From contig JBGUPU010000025.1 of assembly GCA_045130475.1 (NCBI GenBank), positions 69,831 to 133,830 of the forward strand: a DNA stretch of 64,000 bases, given 5' to 3'. Made by a program: the position numbers and the translations under genes. The first letter of the stretch is position 1. Each line of letters opens with the position of its first letter. Below, one piece after another: positions 35,551-44,099 of this stretch. The notes beneath the pieces were generated by a model. The model did no database searches and had not been told where the DNA came from. It saw only the letters and a program-made list of their open reading frames with translations. This DNA is from CAG-791 sp045130475 (GTDB lineage: Bacteria > Bacillota > Clostridia > Lachnospirales > Lachnospiraceae).

Positions 35551-38500
35551 ATGGCCATACATTTTACGCCTGCCCAGCAGAAAGTACTGGATGCGCGGGG
35601 ACACAATATTCTGGTTTCGGCGGCAGCCGGCAGCGGTAAAACAGCTGTCCTTGTCGAACGGATCGTAAAGCTTGTCAGTGAGGGAGAGCATCCTCTGGAT
35701 ATCGACAGGCTTCTTGTCGTGACCTTTACCAGAGCTGCCGCAGCCCAGATGCGGGAGCGAATCGGAAAGGCCCTGTCAGGGCGTCTGGCGGAGGATCCCT
35801 CCAATGCTCACCTGCAGAGGCAGGAAGTCCTGCTCCATAACGCGCAGATCACGACTATGGACAGCTTTTTTACTTTTCTGCTGCGCAACTATTTCAGCGA
35901 TATCGATCTGGATCCGGGCTTCAGGCAGATCGAGCCGACGGAGAGCGGCATCATTGCAGCGGAGGTACTGCGCGATTATCTTGAAGAAAAATACGCGTCA
36001 AAGGATCCGGCATTTCTGCGCTGTGTGGAATATTTCTGCCCGGGCGCAGACGACAGTCCTATCGAAGAGCTGATCCTTGAACTGTGCAAGAGGGCGGGCA
36101 GCCACCCCTCTCCGAAGGCCTGGCTGAAAGAGCGCGCGTCCGACTATGACGTACAGGATGAGGAGGAGCTGTTCTCCACTGTCTGGATGCGTTCCATGAT
36201 CCTGCGGCTCTCGGATTTTCTTATTGAGTCCGGTCTGCGGTATGAAGCGATGAAGGAAATGTGCCTTGCGCCGGGAGGTCCGGACGTCTGCCATACTTTT
36301 CTGGATGATGAGGAGCAGGGAATTGTCAGAGAGATAGGCACAATCCGCAGGGAACTGGATGCTGTGATGGCATCGGAGGACCGATCCGGCCAGTTCCGTC
36401 TTTTGAAAAAACTCTGGGAGGAGATCCAGCAGGGACTTCAGTGGACATTTCAGCGTTATCCTGCCGTGAAAGGCAAAAAATATGCCTACATGGATCCTGC
36501 GCTCAGAGATACCGTCAAGTCCATGCGGGATACAGAAAAAGACCGCATTGTAAAACTGCGCGGATCCGTCAGCGGGCAGACCCCTGAGGTCATTCTGGCC
36601 ATGATGAGTGCGGCAAGGGAACCCATGCAGACCCTTTCCGAAATGGCAATTGAGTATTCCGAGCGCTTTCTGGAAGTTAAAAAAGAGAGGCATCTCATTG
36701 ATTTTGTGGATCTTGAGCACTTTGCGCTGGACATCCTGGCTGAGAGACAGGAGGACGGCAGTTATGTACCCCGACGGGCTGCCAGAGCTTTAAGAAGCCA
36801 TTACGCCGAGATCCTGATCGATGAGTACCAGGACAGCAATGAGGTGCAGGAGCTGCTTCTGCAGATCATTTCGGGAGAGGACGACGGCCGCAACAACCGC
36901 TTTATGGTCGGAGATATCAAGCAGAGTATTTACCGCTTCCGCCTTGCCCGCCCTGAGATCTTCATGGAAAAATATGATTCTTATCAGCCTGATGATCCCT
37001 TGACTGAGCGGATCGAGCTCGACCAGAACTTCCGCAGCCGCGCACAGGTGCTTGACTGTGTCAATACGCTTTTTATGCGCATCATGCGAAGAGAAGTAGG
37101 CGGTGTCACCTACAATGAAAATGTCTCTTTGAAACAAGGTGCGGAATTCCCCGGGCAGGCACCATCCGGAAATCCGGAAGAGGGGACTGATCCCTACAGC
37201 GCGGAACTGCTCCTGCTGGATCTGCTGCCAGTGGATGGGTCTGCAGAAGAAGAGTCTGACAGCCAGCCTGCAGGCCAGTCGGCTGAGGAAGAGTCTGAGA
37301 CAGGAGAAGAAGAGTACACGGTCCTCAGTAATGAGATCAGCGAGCTCAGTGACAGGCAGAAAGAGGCGCTTCTTATCGCCGGGAGGATTCGCCGGATGGT
37401 AGGGAGCCTGCCTGTGCGGGATGAGCAAACCGGAGAGCTCAGGCCGGCCCGGTACGGAGATATCGTTGTTTTGCTGCGCAGCACAGTCGGATGGAATGAG
37501 GACCTGCGCGCTGTTTTTGCACGCGAAGGAATCCCTGCATATGCAGAATCCAGAACAGGCTATTTTGCCGCGCAGGAGATCCGCGAGCTCATCGAAATGC
37601 TCCGGGTCCTGGATAACCCCAGGCAGGATATTCCTCTGTACGGGACTCTGAGTGGGTTTTTCGGGGGCTTTACCCAGGATGAGATCACTATGATCAGGAT
37701 CGCCTGCAGAGAGGGTATGCTCTACGACGCACTCTGCGCCTGTGCAGGGGAGGAGACCGCCGGACAAGATATTTCGCAGGAACTGGTGGAGAAATGTGCC
37801 GCCTTTCTTCATTTCCTGCGGAGCTGGCGCAAACGTGTACAATACAGTTCTGTCTCGGAGATCGTCACCGGCCTGCTTGAGGAGACCGGTTATCAGGACT
37901 ATTGCACGGCCTTGCCCGCGGGTGCACAGAGATCAGCCAACCTGCGTTTTCTGCGCAGCCAGGCAGATGCATTTACTAAAACAGACTTCACAGGACTGTT
38001 TCAGTTCCTGCGCTATATCGACGGACTTCACCGTCAGGAAATCGATTACGGGGAAGCAAATACCCTGGACGAAAATGCGGATGTTGTCCGTATTATGAGT
38101 ATCCACAAGAGTAAGGGACTGGAATTCCCCATCTGCTTTGTGGCCGGACTTTCCAAAGATTTTTCCTTCCGCCGCTTTGATGCCTCCGGCACGATGATCT
38201 TCGATGGGGACTGGGGTGTAGGGATCAAGTATTTTGACACGGTTTCCAGGGTAAACGCCTCCACACTGCGGCGCGAGGAGATCGCGGAAAAGATCCGCCG
38301 CGACTGCATGGGAGAGGAACTGCGAGTTCTCTATGTCGCACTGACCCGTGCCAAGGAAAAACTGATCATGACCGCATCCTTGAAAGATGTGGTAAAAAAA
38401 GCCAAAATCTGGAAAGCAGCTCTGGCAGGATTTTTCCATGACAGAACGGAGACCAAACTTTCTCCTGCTATGATAGCGGGCGCGTCTTCTTTTGCACAGC

Positions 38501-39492
38501 TGATCTGCCAGGCACTCCTGGCTCAGGCCGGACCTGAATATGATCTTGCGGACATGATTGAAGATGCGGAGCATCTGTCTCTTCCTGTCATGATATCTAT
38601 CTTCACGCAGAATGATCTCACCATGCACGCAGTGGAAGAGCAGTTTGAGCTGTCCCGGTGCGAGGAGATTCTGCGGGGGATGGAGGGACGCGCCCTTGAT
38701 GCCCAGCCGGACCCGGAGGCGGCAGAAGAACTGGCGTCCTGGTTTTTCCGAACCTATCCCCACGAGGAACTTCGCGATCTCTATGCGCAGACATCTGTCT
38801 CTGAACTCAAACACAGGGCAATGCGTTCGCTGCAGACATTAGAGGAAGGGACACAGGAATCTCCAGCAGAACTATTCCCTGAAGAAGTTCCCCTTCCGTA
38901 TCTCCCGGCCTTTGTCAGAGAGGAGCAGGCAGAGCAGGAGGCTTCCGGTGCAGGTGCCGGCGCCAGACGCGGCACCGCCTTCCACAGAGTTCTGGAGCTG
39001 ATGGAGTACGGTCATCGCAGCGAATGGATCGCAGACGGCACTGAAGGAGCCGCTAAATTGAATAAATGGCTCCATGATCTTCCTGCCGGGGGAAAGATTA
39101 CAGAAGAGGACGTAAGTCTTGTCAGTGTTTCCCGCCTAATGCGTTTTCTGCAGTCACCTCTGGCGGAGCGGATGACCCTTGCCTGGAAGAGGGGACAGCT
39201 CTTCCGCGAACAGCCTTTTGTCATGGGGGTTCCCGCGGATCAGGTAGGAGAAGGACTGCCCCGCGAGGAGATGGTGACGATCCAGGGAATCATAGATGCA
39301 TTTATGATCGAAGATGGAAAAATCATCCTCGTGGATTATAAGACAGACCGGGTCAGCGAAGCAGGTGAACTTGCCGCCCGCTATCAGACCCAGCTGAATC
39401 TTTATGCGGAAGCGCTGCAGAAGGCCTATGGGATTCCCGTTTCCCAAAAACTGATCTATTCCACTGCACTGGACTGTGAGATTGCTCTGTAG
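35551..39492 (+). CDS. addA: ATP-dependent helicase/nuclease subunit AddA
   Basis: UvrD-type helicase plus C-terminal nuclease, the motor of AddAB. The 1313-residue protein has Walker A SAAAGSGKT (Lys30), motif Ia VVTFTRAAAAQMRERI, Walker B ILIDEYQDSN, GDIKQSIYRFRLA, the MSIHKSKGLEFPI motif V region, and VALTRAKEKL motif VI. The nuclease site ILVDYKTDRV (Asp1262, Lys1264) lies near the end, after GARRGTAFHRVLELM. An acidic, low-complexity insertion sits around residues 555-590. addB and addA form an operon; I see no strong terminator after addA. Confidence 0.97.
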   Translation: MAIHFTPAQQKVLDARGHNILVSAAAGSGKTAVLVERIVKLVSEGEHPLDIDRLLVVTFTRAAAAQMRERIGKALSGRLAEDPSNAHLQRQEVLLHNAQITTMDSFFTFLLRNYFSDIDLDPGFRQIEPTESGIIAAEVLRDYLEEKYASKDPAFLRCVEYFCPGADDSPIEELILELCKRAGSHPSPKAWLKERASDYDVQDEEELFSTVWMRSMILRLSDFLIESGLRYEAMKEMCLAPGGPDVCHTFLDDEEQGIVREIGTIRRELDAVMASEDRSGQFRLLKKLWEEIQQGLQWTFQRYPAVKGKKYAYMDPALRDTVKSMRDTEKDRIVKLRGSVSGQTPEVILAMMSAAREPMQTLSEMAIEYSERFLEVKKERHLIDFVDLEHFALDILAERQEDGSYVPRRAARALRSHYAEILIDEYQDSNEVQELLLQIISGEDDGRNNRFMVGDIKQSIYRFRLARPEIFMEKYDSYQPDDPLTERIELDQNFRSRAQVLDCVNTLFMRIMRREVGGVTYNENVSLKQGAEFPGQAPSGNPEEGTDPYSAELLLLDLLPVDGSAEEESDSQPAGQSAEEESETGEEEYTVLSNEISELSDRQKEALLIAGRIRRMVGSLPVRDEQTGELRPARYGDIVVLLRSTVGWNEDLRAVFAREGIPAYAESRTGYFAAQEIRELIEMLRVLDNPRQDIPLYGTLSGFFGGFTQDEITMIRIACREGMLYDALCACAGEETAGQDISQELVEKCAAFLHFLRSWRKRVQYSSVSEIVTGLLEETGYQDYCTALPAGAQRSANLRFLRSQADAFTKTDFTGLFQFLRYIDGLHRQEIDYGEANTLDENADVVRIMSIHKSKGLEFPICFVAGLSKDFSFRRFDASGTMIFDGDWGVGIKYFDTVSRVNASTLRREEIAEKIRRDCMGEELRVLYVALTRAKEKLIMTASLKDVVKKAKIWKAALAGFFHDRTETKLSPAMIAGASSFAQLICQALLAQAGPEYDLADMIEDAEHLSLPVMISIFTQNDLTMHAVEEQFELSRCEEILRGMEGRALDAQPDPEAAEELASWFFRTYPHEELRDLYAQTSVSELKHRAMRSLQTLEEGTQESPAELFPEEVPLPYLPAFVREEQAEQEASGAGAGARRGTAFHRVLELMEYGHRSEWIADGTEGAAKLNKWLHDLPAGGKITEEDVSLVSVSRLMRFLQSPLAERMTLAWKRGQLFREQPFVMGVPADQVGEGLPREEMVTIQGIIDAFMIEDGKIILVDYKTDRVSEAGELAARYQTQLNLYAEALQKAYGIPVSQKLIYSTALDCEIAL

Positions 39493-39641
39493 ACTGCTGT
39501 TTCACAATAACAGAATATTCAGCATACATAAAGAAAAACGCTGATGCTTAACTCATACAAAATCAACAAGCTGTATGAAAAAAAAGACACGAATGATGGG
39601 GATTTTCAACAAGAAAGTGTCATCTGAATCAAAATACTATG

Positions 39642-39670
39642 TAGATAAAGCACAAAATATATGTTATAAT
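39642..39670 (+). promoter_or_regulatory. Predicted promoter of the acyl-CoA dehydrogenase gene
   Basis: A consensus TATAAT at 39665-39670 has a poor -35 (TAGATA, 39642-39647) at 17 bp. A short inverted repeat, CATAC and GTATG, lies just downstream around 39676-39693 and could be an operator. Confidence 0.45.
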
Positions 39671-39760
39671 CCTAACATACATGCGAAAGTATGCGCATGG
39701 TCACATTATTTGTTTATTGTACGGCATTGAAATGTGTGCAAAAAAAGGAGGTTGGTTTTT

Positions 39761-40900
39761 ATGAATTTCTTTAACGACGAGATCCATCAGGATATGGTAG
39801 ACATGTATCGTGATTTTGCTCAGAACTCCTGCGGCCCGATCGCAGCAGAGCTTGACGAGCAGGAGAGATTCCCCGAAGAGCTTATCCCTGTAATGGCTGA
39901 GATGGGTCTTCTGGGCATTCCTTTCCCGGAGGAGTACGGCGGAGCAGGCCTCGACGAGGTATCCTATGCACAGTGCGTCGAGGAAGTTTCCAAGGTTTGC
40001 GCTTCCACAGGTGTTACAATCTCCGCACATACCTCCCTTGGCACATGGCCGATTTACAAATTCGGTACCGAAGCTCAGAAGCAGAAATATCTCCCCGATC
40101 TCTGCTCCGGCAAGAAGCTTGGTGCTTTCGGTCTGACTGAGCCCGATGCAGGAACTGATGCTGCAGGCCAGAAGACTGTTTTCGAAGACAAGGGCGACTA
40201 CTATCTGGTAAACGGCTCCAAGATCTTCATCACCAACGCAGGCTATGCGGATGTTTTCATCGTCTTCGGTATGACTGACAAGTCCCAGGGCACAAAGGGC
40301 ATCTCCTGCCTGATCATGGAGAAGGGCATGGAAGGCTTCACCATCGGCAAGCACGAGCATAAGATGGGTATCCGTGGATCCAGCACCTGCGAGCTCGTAT
40401 TCGACAACGTCAAGGTTCCGAAGGAGAATCTGCTCGGCGAAGTCGGCAAGGGCTTCAAGATCGCTATGATGACTCTGGATGGCGGCCGTATCGGTATCGC
40501 TGCTCAGGCTCTTGGTATTGCTGAAGGCGCAATCGAGATCACAAAGCAGTACGTCAAAGAGAGAGCTCAGTTCGGCAGACCGATCGCTAAGTTCCAGAAC
40601 ACTCAGTTCGAGCTGGCTAAGATGCAGGCCAACACAGACGCTGCAAGACTTCTGGTCTATCAGGCAGCTAACGCTGTTGACGAAGGCAAGCCTTACACAT
40701 TCCTCGCTGCAGAGGCTAAGCTGTTTGCTGCAGGCAATGCAAGTGATGTTACACGTCGCTGCGTACAGCTGTACGGCGGCTATGGCTACACCCGTGACTA
40801 TCCCATCGAGCGCATGATGCGTGATGCGAAGATCACCGAGATCTACGAAGGCACATCCGAAGTTCAGATGATGGTCATCGGCGGCGCTATGCTGAGATAA
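39761..40900 (+). CDS. Short-chain acyl-CoA dehydrogenase (butyryl-CoA dehydrogenase-like)
   Basis: FAD-dependent dehydrogenase of about 379 residues, similar to butyryl-CoA dehydrogenases used in anaerobic butyrate formation. Conserved segments are GIPFPEEYGGAGLD, FGLTEPDAGTDAAGQKT (FAD/substrate loop), VNGSKIFITNAGYAD, GGRIGIAAQALGIAEGA, QLYGGYGYTRDYPIERMMRDAK and the catalytic Glu in IYEGTSE. Strong AAGGAGG site before the ATG at 39761. Unusually there are no etfB/etfA, crt or thl genes beside it; it is flanked by addA and a terminator, so it is monocistronic and must use electron-transfer flavoprotein encoded elsewhere. Confidence 0.92.
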   Translation: MNFFNDEIHQDMVDMYRDFAQNSCGPIAAELDEQERFPEELIPVMAEMGLLGIPFPEEYGGAGLDEVSYAQCVEEVSKVCASTGVTISAHTSLGTWPIYKFGTEAQKQKYLPDLCSGKKLGAFGLTEPDAGTDAAGQKTVFEDKGDYYLVNGSKIFITNAGYADVFIVFGMTDKSQGTKGISCLIMEKGMEGFTIGKHEHKMGIRGSSTCELVFDNVKVPKENLLGEVGKGFKIAMMTLDGGRIGIAAQALGIAEGAIEITKQYVKERAQFGRPIAKFQNTQFELAKMQANTDAARLLVYQAANAVDEGKPYTFLAAEAKLFAAGNASDVTRRCVQLYGGYGYTRDYPIERMMRDAKITEIYEGTSEVQMMVIGGAMLR

Positions 40901-40978
40901 TCGGATTCTTAATCTTCTGATTGATGATCCGAAATGATCTGCACGCTCCGGCGGCGGATCATATCAAATGAATTCAAG

Positions 40979-41012
40979 ACTCCGGTGCAGAGTTTCTGCA
41001 CCGGAGTTTTTA
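40979..41012 (+). terminator. Rho-independent terminator after the acyl-CoA dehydrogenase gene
   Basis: CTCCGGTGCAGA (40980-40991) pairs with TCTGCACCGGAG (40995-41006), followed by TTTTTATA. Confidence 0.87.
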
Positions 41013-41128
41013 TATCAGTGGAGTTTTTCCGCTTTTAGACAGAAGATTGCCAAAAACAAGTAACTCTGGTACATTTTTAGTGTTTCAGTCGTAATGGTAC
41101 CTTTGTTATCCCGATCAAGAGATCTTAG

Positions 41129-42034
41129 ATGAAAAAAGAAAAAACATTTTCCGTACTGGTCTATATTTTCGGCCCGGTAATCCTCTATATCATTGTCAGC
41201 GAACTTGCTGCCGCCGCCATGGATTTTGTGTGGAATTTTTCTCTGCAGGAGAAAGTTCTCCAGGGGGCAGGAATGGCGGATTCCCCTACAGCTCTGGCGC
41301 TCTGGTCATTTCTCCGGCTTTTCATACCGGCAGGGGCCGGGTGTCTTTCTGTGCGCCGACAGGCAAGGCTGGAATGGCCGGCTTTCCGTGCGGCGCAGGA
41401 AAAAAGACGCATGCTTTATTCCGCTGCCGGAAGGAAGGGAGGATCTCAGGGAAAAGGAAACAGCTGCTTTTGGTCTGCAGTCTATACCGCGGCCGGTGAA
41501 GGGATCAGGCGACGTGTTACTGCCCTTTTACTGCCTGCAGCAGTATTTCTAGCGCTTGGAATCAATGTATTGTTCTCTGTTTATATGCCGGATGCTGCTT
41601 CACAGGCAGGTGCCGCAGGCCTGCCCGGTTCTGCCGGAATCCTGCTCCAGGCTATTGTCTACTGTTTTTTCATGCCTTTTGTCGAAGAGACTGTCTTTCG
41701 CGGGATCCTCTACCCGCGTCTGCAGAGATGGTATGGAACAAGTGCCGCGGTTCTTGCCTCAGCCTTCTTTTTCGGGCTCTATCACGGGAATTTTGCTCAG
41801 GCGGTTTATGCTATGATCATGGGCATCCTGTTTGCCGCTGCCTATGAAGCGTCAGGAAACTTTTCAGTGCCCTGTTCCCTTCATGGCGCATGTAACCTGA
41901 GTATACTGTTTTTGCAATGGACAGGGACATACGGAGCTGTGTGCAGTCCTCTATGGGGTGCTGCTTTTCTCGGCATAGCAGCAGGAGGATTCCTGACTAT
42001 CTTTCTGATCATAAAAAAACAGCAGAGCGGCTGA
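41129..42034 (+). CDS. CPBP family intramembrane glutamic endopeptidase
   Basis: Membrane protein of 301 residues with about eight predicted helices and the CPBP/Abi protease motifs in order: EETVFRG (motif 1, catalytic Glu pair), FGLYHGNF (motif 2 His) and HGACN (motif 3 His/Asn). A basic cytoplasmic loop of about 45 residues (residues 85-130) separates the second and third helices. The family includes CAAX-type proteases and proteins protecting against bacteriocins; the substrate here cannot be inferred. Confidence 0.88.
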   Translation: MKKEKTFSVLVYIFGPVILYIIVSELAAAAMDFVWNFSLQEKVLQGAGMADSPTALALWSFLRLFIPAGAGCLSVRRQARLEWPAFRAAQEKRRMLYSAAGRKGGSQGKGNSCFWSAVYTAAGEGIRRRVTALLLPAAVFLALGINVLFSVYMPDAASQAGAAGLPGSAGILLQAIVYCFFMPFVEETVFRGILYPRLQRWYGTSAAVLASAFFFGLYHGNFAQAVYAMIMGILFAAAYEASGNFSVPCSLHGACNLSILFLQWTGTYGAVCSPLWGAAFLGIAAGGFLTIFLIIKKQQSG

Positions 42035-42201
42035 AAAGTACCCTCCTTCCCGGTGATCTTCTGCTGAGTAACCTATTTTCCATACTTCAGTGTCATGGCA
42101 TGCGTTCACAAGCAGTTCACAAGCATGTATGAAAAAAAAGCGTGACTATCAATTGGAATCGATATAAAATAGGATAAGACATTTTATTATCCCGTGCGTA
42201 A

Positions 42202-42240
42202 CCCGGAGGTGTTTCTTTACCCTGCCGGGATTCTTTTTTC
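42202..42240 (+). terminator. Terminator-like hairpin upstream of the MBL lipoprotein gene
   Basis: CCCGG (42202-42206) and CCGGG (42225-42229), with an inner GGT/ACC pairing, are followed by ATTCTTTTTT. It may end the CPBP transcript, or act as an attenuator in the leader of the next gene if transcription starts near the TATAAA at 42163. Confidence 0.5.
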
Positions 42241-42284
42241 AAATCCTTATTTATATAAGCAGATGATCAAAGAGGTTTTATACT

Positions 42285-43211
42285 ATGACAATGAAAGACT
42301 GGATCGTGCTCAAAAGAAAACTGTGGATAGTGCTTCTCTGCAGTATGTTTCTGCTGGTCTCTTTAACGGGTTGTTCCGGCAGATCAAAAAAGTCTGATTC
42401 CTCCGGCACTCCGGGAGGAAATACAGATTCTTCCGGGGAAAGCGGACCTGGAGACGGGGAACTGCAGGCTGTTTTTTTCGATGTGGGCAAAGGAGACTGC
42501 ATTCTGCTGACGATGGGAGAGGATCATATTCTTCTGGATGCAGGATACGAGGAGACTTATCAGTCGGTTGCCGGGGAATTGAAGAAACAGGGGATCAAGG
42601 CTCTGGATGCGATGATCATTACTCACTATGACAAAGATCATGTGGGGGGTGCAGCCGAGATTGCCTCTGTGATTCCTGTGGATGTCTTTTATCTTCCCGA
42701 TTACACAGGAGACGAAGACAAGTGCGGAGACCTGATCGCCATGATCCGGAAAAAAGGTCTGGAAAGCGTCAGAGTGACAGAGAAGGAGAACCTGTCTCTT
42801 GGACAGGCACAGGTTGAAATAGATCCCGCCCTGATCCGGTATAATGCATCGGAAAAGAACGATAATGACGCCTCTTTGATCGTCAAGATCTTTTACAAAG
42901 AGGATGAATGGCTCCTTCCGGGAGATATTGAGAAAAATGCTATAGAAATCTGGCTCGGGGAAAACACACAGACTTTCGACGTCCTTAAACTTCCCCATCA
43001 CGGCCGCAAAGAGAAAAACACCAAAGAACTGATCGAGAATACAGACCCGGAGATCGCTGTGATCACAGACAGTGCGGCGGAAGAGGCTTCCGAAAAGGTA
43101 TTGAAGCAGCTTGAGAAGAAAGAAATAACGGTCTACAGGAGTTCTGTCAACGGCACGGTCACGATCACCGGAAACGGTACGGGAAAGTACGATGTTGTTT
43201 CGGAAAAATAA
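42285..43211 (+). CDS. ComEC/Rec2-type metallo-beta-lactamase lipoprotein
   Basis: A 308-residue exported lipoprotein: basic start, hydrophobic helix, lipobox SLTGC (Cys30), then a Ser/Gly-rich linker (SGTPGGNTDSSGESGPG). From about residue 58 it is a metallo-beta-lactamase fold resembling the soluble ComEC hydrolase domain: FFDVGKGDCILL, LLDAGY, metal motif THYDKDHVGG, NDNDASLIVKI, LPGDIEKNAI, KLPHHGRKEKN and ITDSAAEEAS. Such domains are suspected extracellular nucleases or phosphodiesterases. The full ComEC channel is not here. Substrate unknown. Confidence 0.87.
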   Translation: MTMKDWIVLKRKLWIVLLCSMFLLVSLTGCSGRSKKSDSSGTPGGNTDSSGESGPGDGELQAVFFDVGKGDCILLTMGEDHILLDAGYEETYQSVAGELKKQGIKALDAMIITHYDKDHVGGAAEIASVIPVDVFYLPDYTGDEDKCGDLIAMIRKKGLESVRVTEKENLSLGQAQVEIDPALIRYNASEKNDNDASLIVKIFYKEDEWLLPGDIEKNAIEIWLGENTQTFDVLKLPHHGRKEKNTKELIENTDPEIAVITDSAAEEASEKVLKQLEKKEITVYRSSVNGTVTITGNGTGKYDVVSEK

Positions 43212-43538
43212 CCTGCAGGGGTGTTTTGCCATTACCGGATTGATTCTTCATTGCGCAATACCCGCTGGCGTGTCTTGCACTTTAAAGTTTTAGGAAGATG
43301 ATAATAGACTGTCCGAAGGCTGTTGACCGGAATGGTTACTTCAGATGTTCGAAGGTTCCGCAGTATATGCTTTTGCTTTGATTTATGAGCTTTTGACGAA
43401 AAAACACTGTCAGCTGTAACCAATAGTACAGATTTTTCGTTTGTATTTTTAAAGAACTAAAGCGGCAGACGTCTTTTGAGGTTCAGTATAAGGGAACAGA
43501 ACCGCATTGCATGCCGCCGGAGTACGAGATGAGGCTTT
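43212..43538. other. 327-nt gene-free stretch upstream of the ECF sigma gene
   Basis: No convincing gene. A reverse-strand reading frame entering it from the sigma gene has no family resemblance and is a shadow. The main content is a possible ECF-type promoter at 43415-43440 and an A/T-rich leader. Confidence 0.6.
43415..43440 (+). promoter_or_regulatory. Candidate ECF-type promoter
   Basis: TGTAAC (43415-43420) and CGT (43438-43440) are spaced by 17 bases with a T-rich run before CGT, resembling the AAC...CGT pattern of Bacillus ECF promoters. Placed about 100 nt upstream of the sigma gene, it would fit autoregulation. Confidence 0.4.
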
Positions 43539-44099
43539 ATGGACGACAATAAGATTATAGAGTTGTTCTGGAACAGGGATGAAGCCGCCATCGGACAGAC
43601 AGAAGCTGTATACGGCAGATACTGCCGTAAGATCGCTTTTAATATCCTCGGAAGTGAAGAGGATGTGGAGGAATGTCTGAATGATACATGGCTCGGCGCC
43701 TGGAACAGTATCCCGCCTGCACGGCCGGACTGTCTGAGCGCATTTCTGGGAAAGATAACCAGAAATCTTGCTATATCCCGATACAGAGCAGGACACGCGA
43801 TCAAGAGAACCGGAGACCGCCTGTCTGAATCGATCGAAGAAATGGGAGATATTACCGGCCTGTCCACCAACAATGTGGAGGAGGCTGTAGACAAAAAGGC
43901 GCTGGAGACGGCGATCAACAAGTATCTCGATACCTGTACCCAAAAGCAGCGCAGGCTGTTTGTCAGACGATATTTTTATATGGATTCTGTCGCTGAGATT
44001 GCGGAATTGTACGGACTTGGGCTGAGTGATGTTAAAGTTACACTGCTGAGAATGCGTCGTTCCCTGAAAAAAATATTGGAAGAAGAGGGCTTGATGTGA
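43539..44099 (+). CDS. ECF-type RNA polymerase sigma factor
   Basis: A 186-residue sigma-70 family factor. Region 2 includes GSEEDVEECLNDTWLGAWNSIPP and FLGKITRNLAISRYRA; a linker of about 45 residues precedes region 4, QKQRRLFVRRYFYMDSVAEIAELYGL with a helix-turn-helix, and SDVKVTLLRMRRSLKKIL. Its stop overlaps the start of the next gene (TGATG), so the two are translationally coupled. The partner has an RsiV-like extracellular domain, suggesting regulated sequestration at the membrane. Confidence 0.9.
   Translation: MDDNKIIELFWNRDEAAIGQTEAVYGRYCRKIAFNILGSEEDVEECLNDTWLGAWNSIPPARPDCLSAFLGKITRNLAISRYRAGHAIKRTGDRLSESIEEMGDITGLSTNNVEEAVDKKALETAINKYLDTCTQKQRRLFVRRYFYMDSVAEIAELYGLGLSDVKVTLLRMRRSLKKILEEEGLM

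Noticed and set aside
42104..42125. Two tandem copies of GTTCACAAGCA
   Set aside because: Only two 11-bp units in a non-coding gap; no further copies or spacer pattern, so no CRISPR or iteron array.
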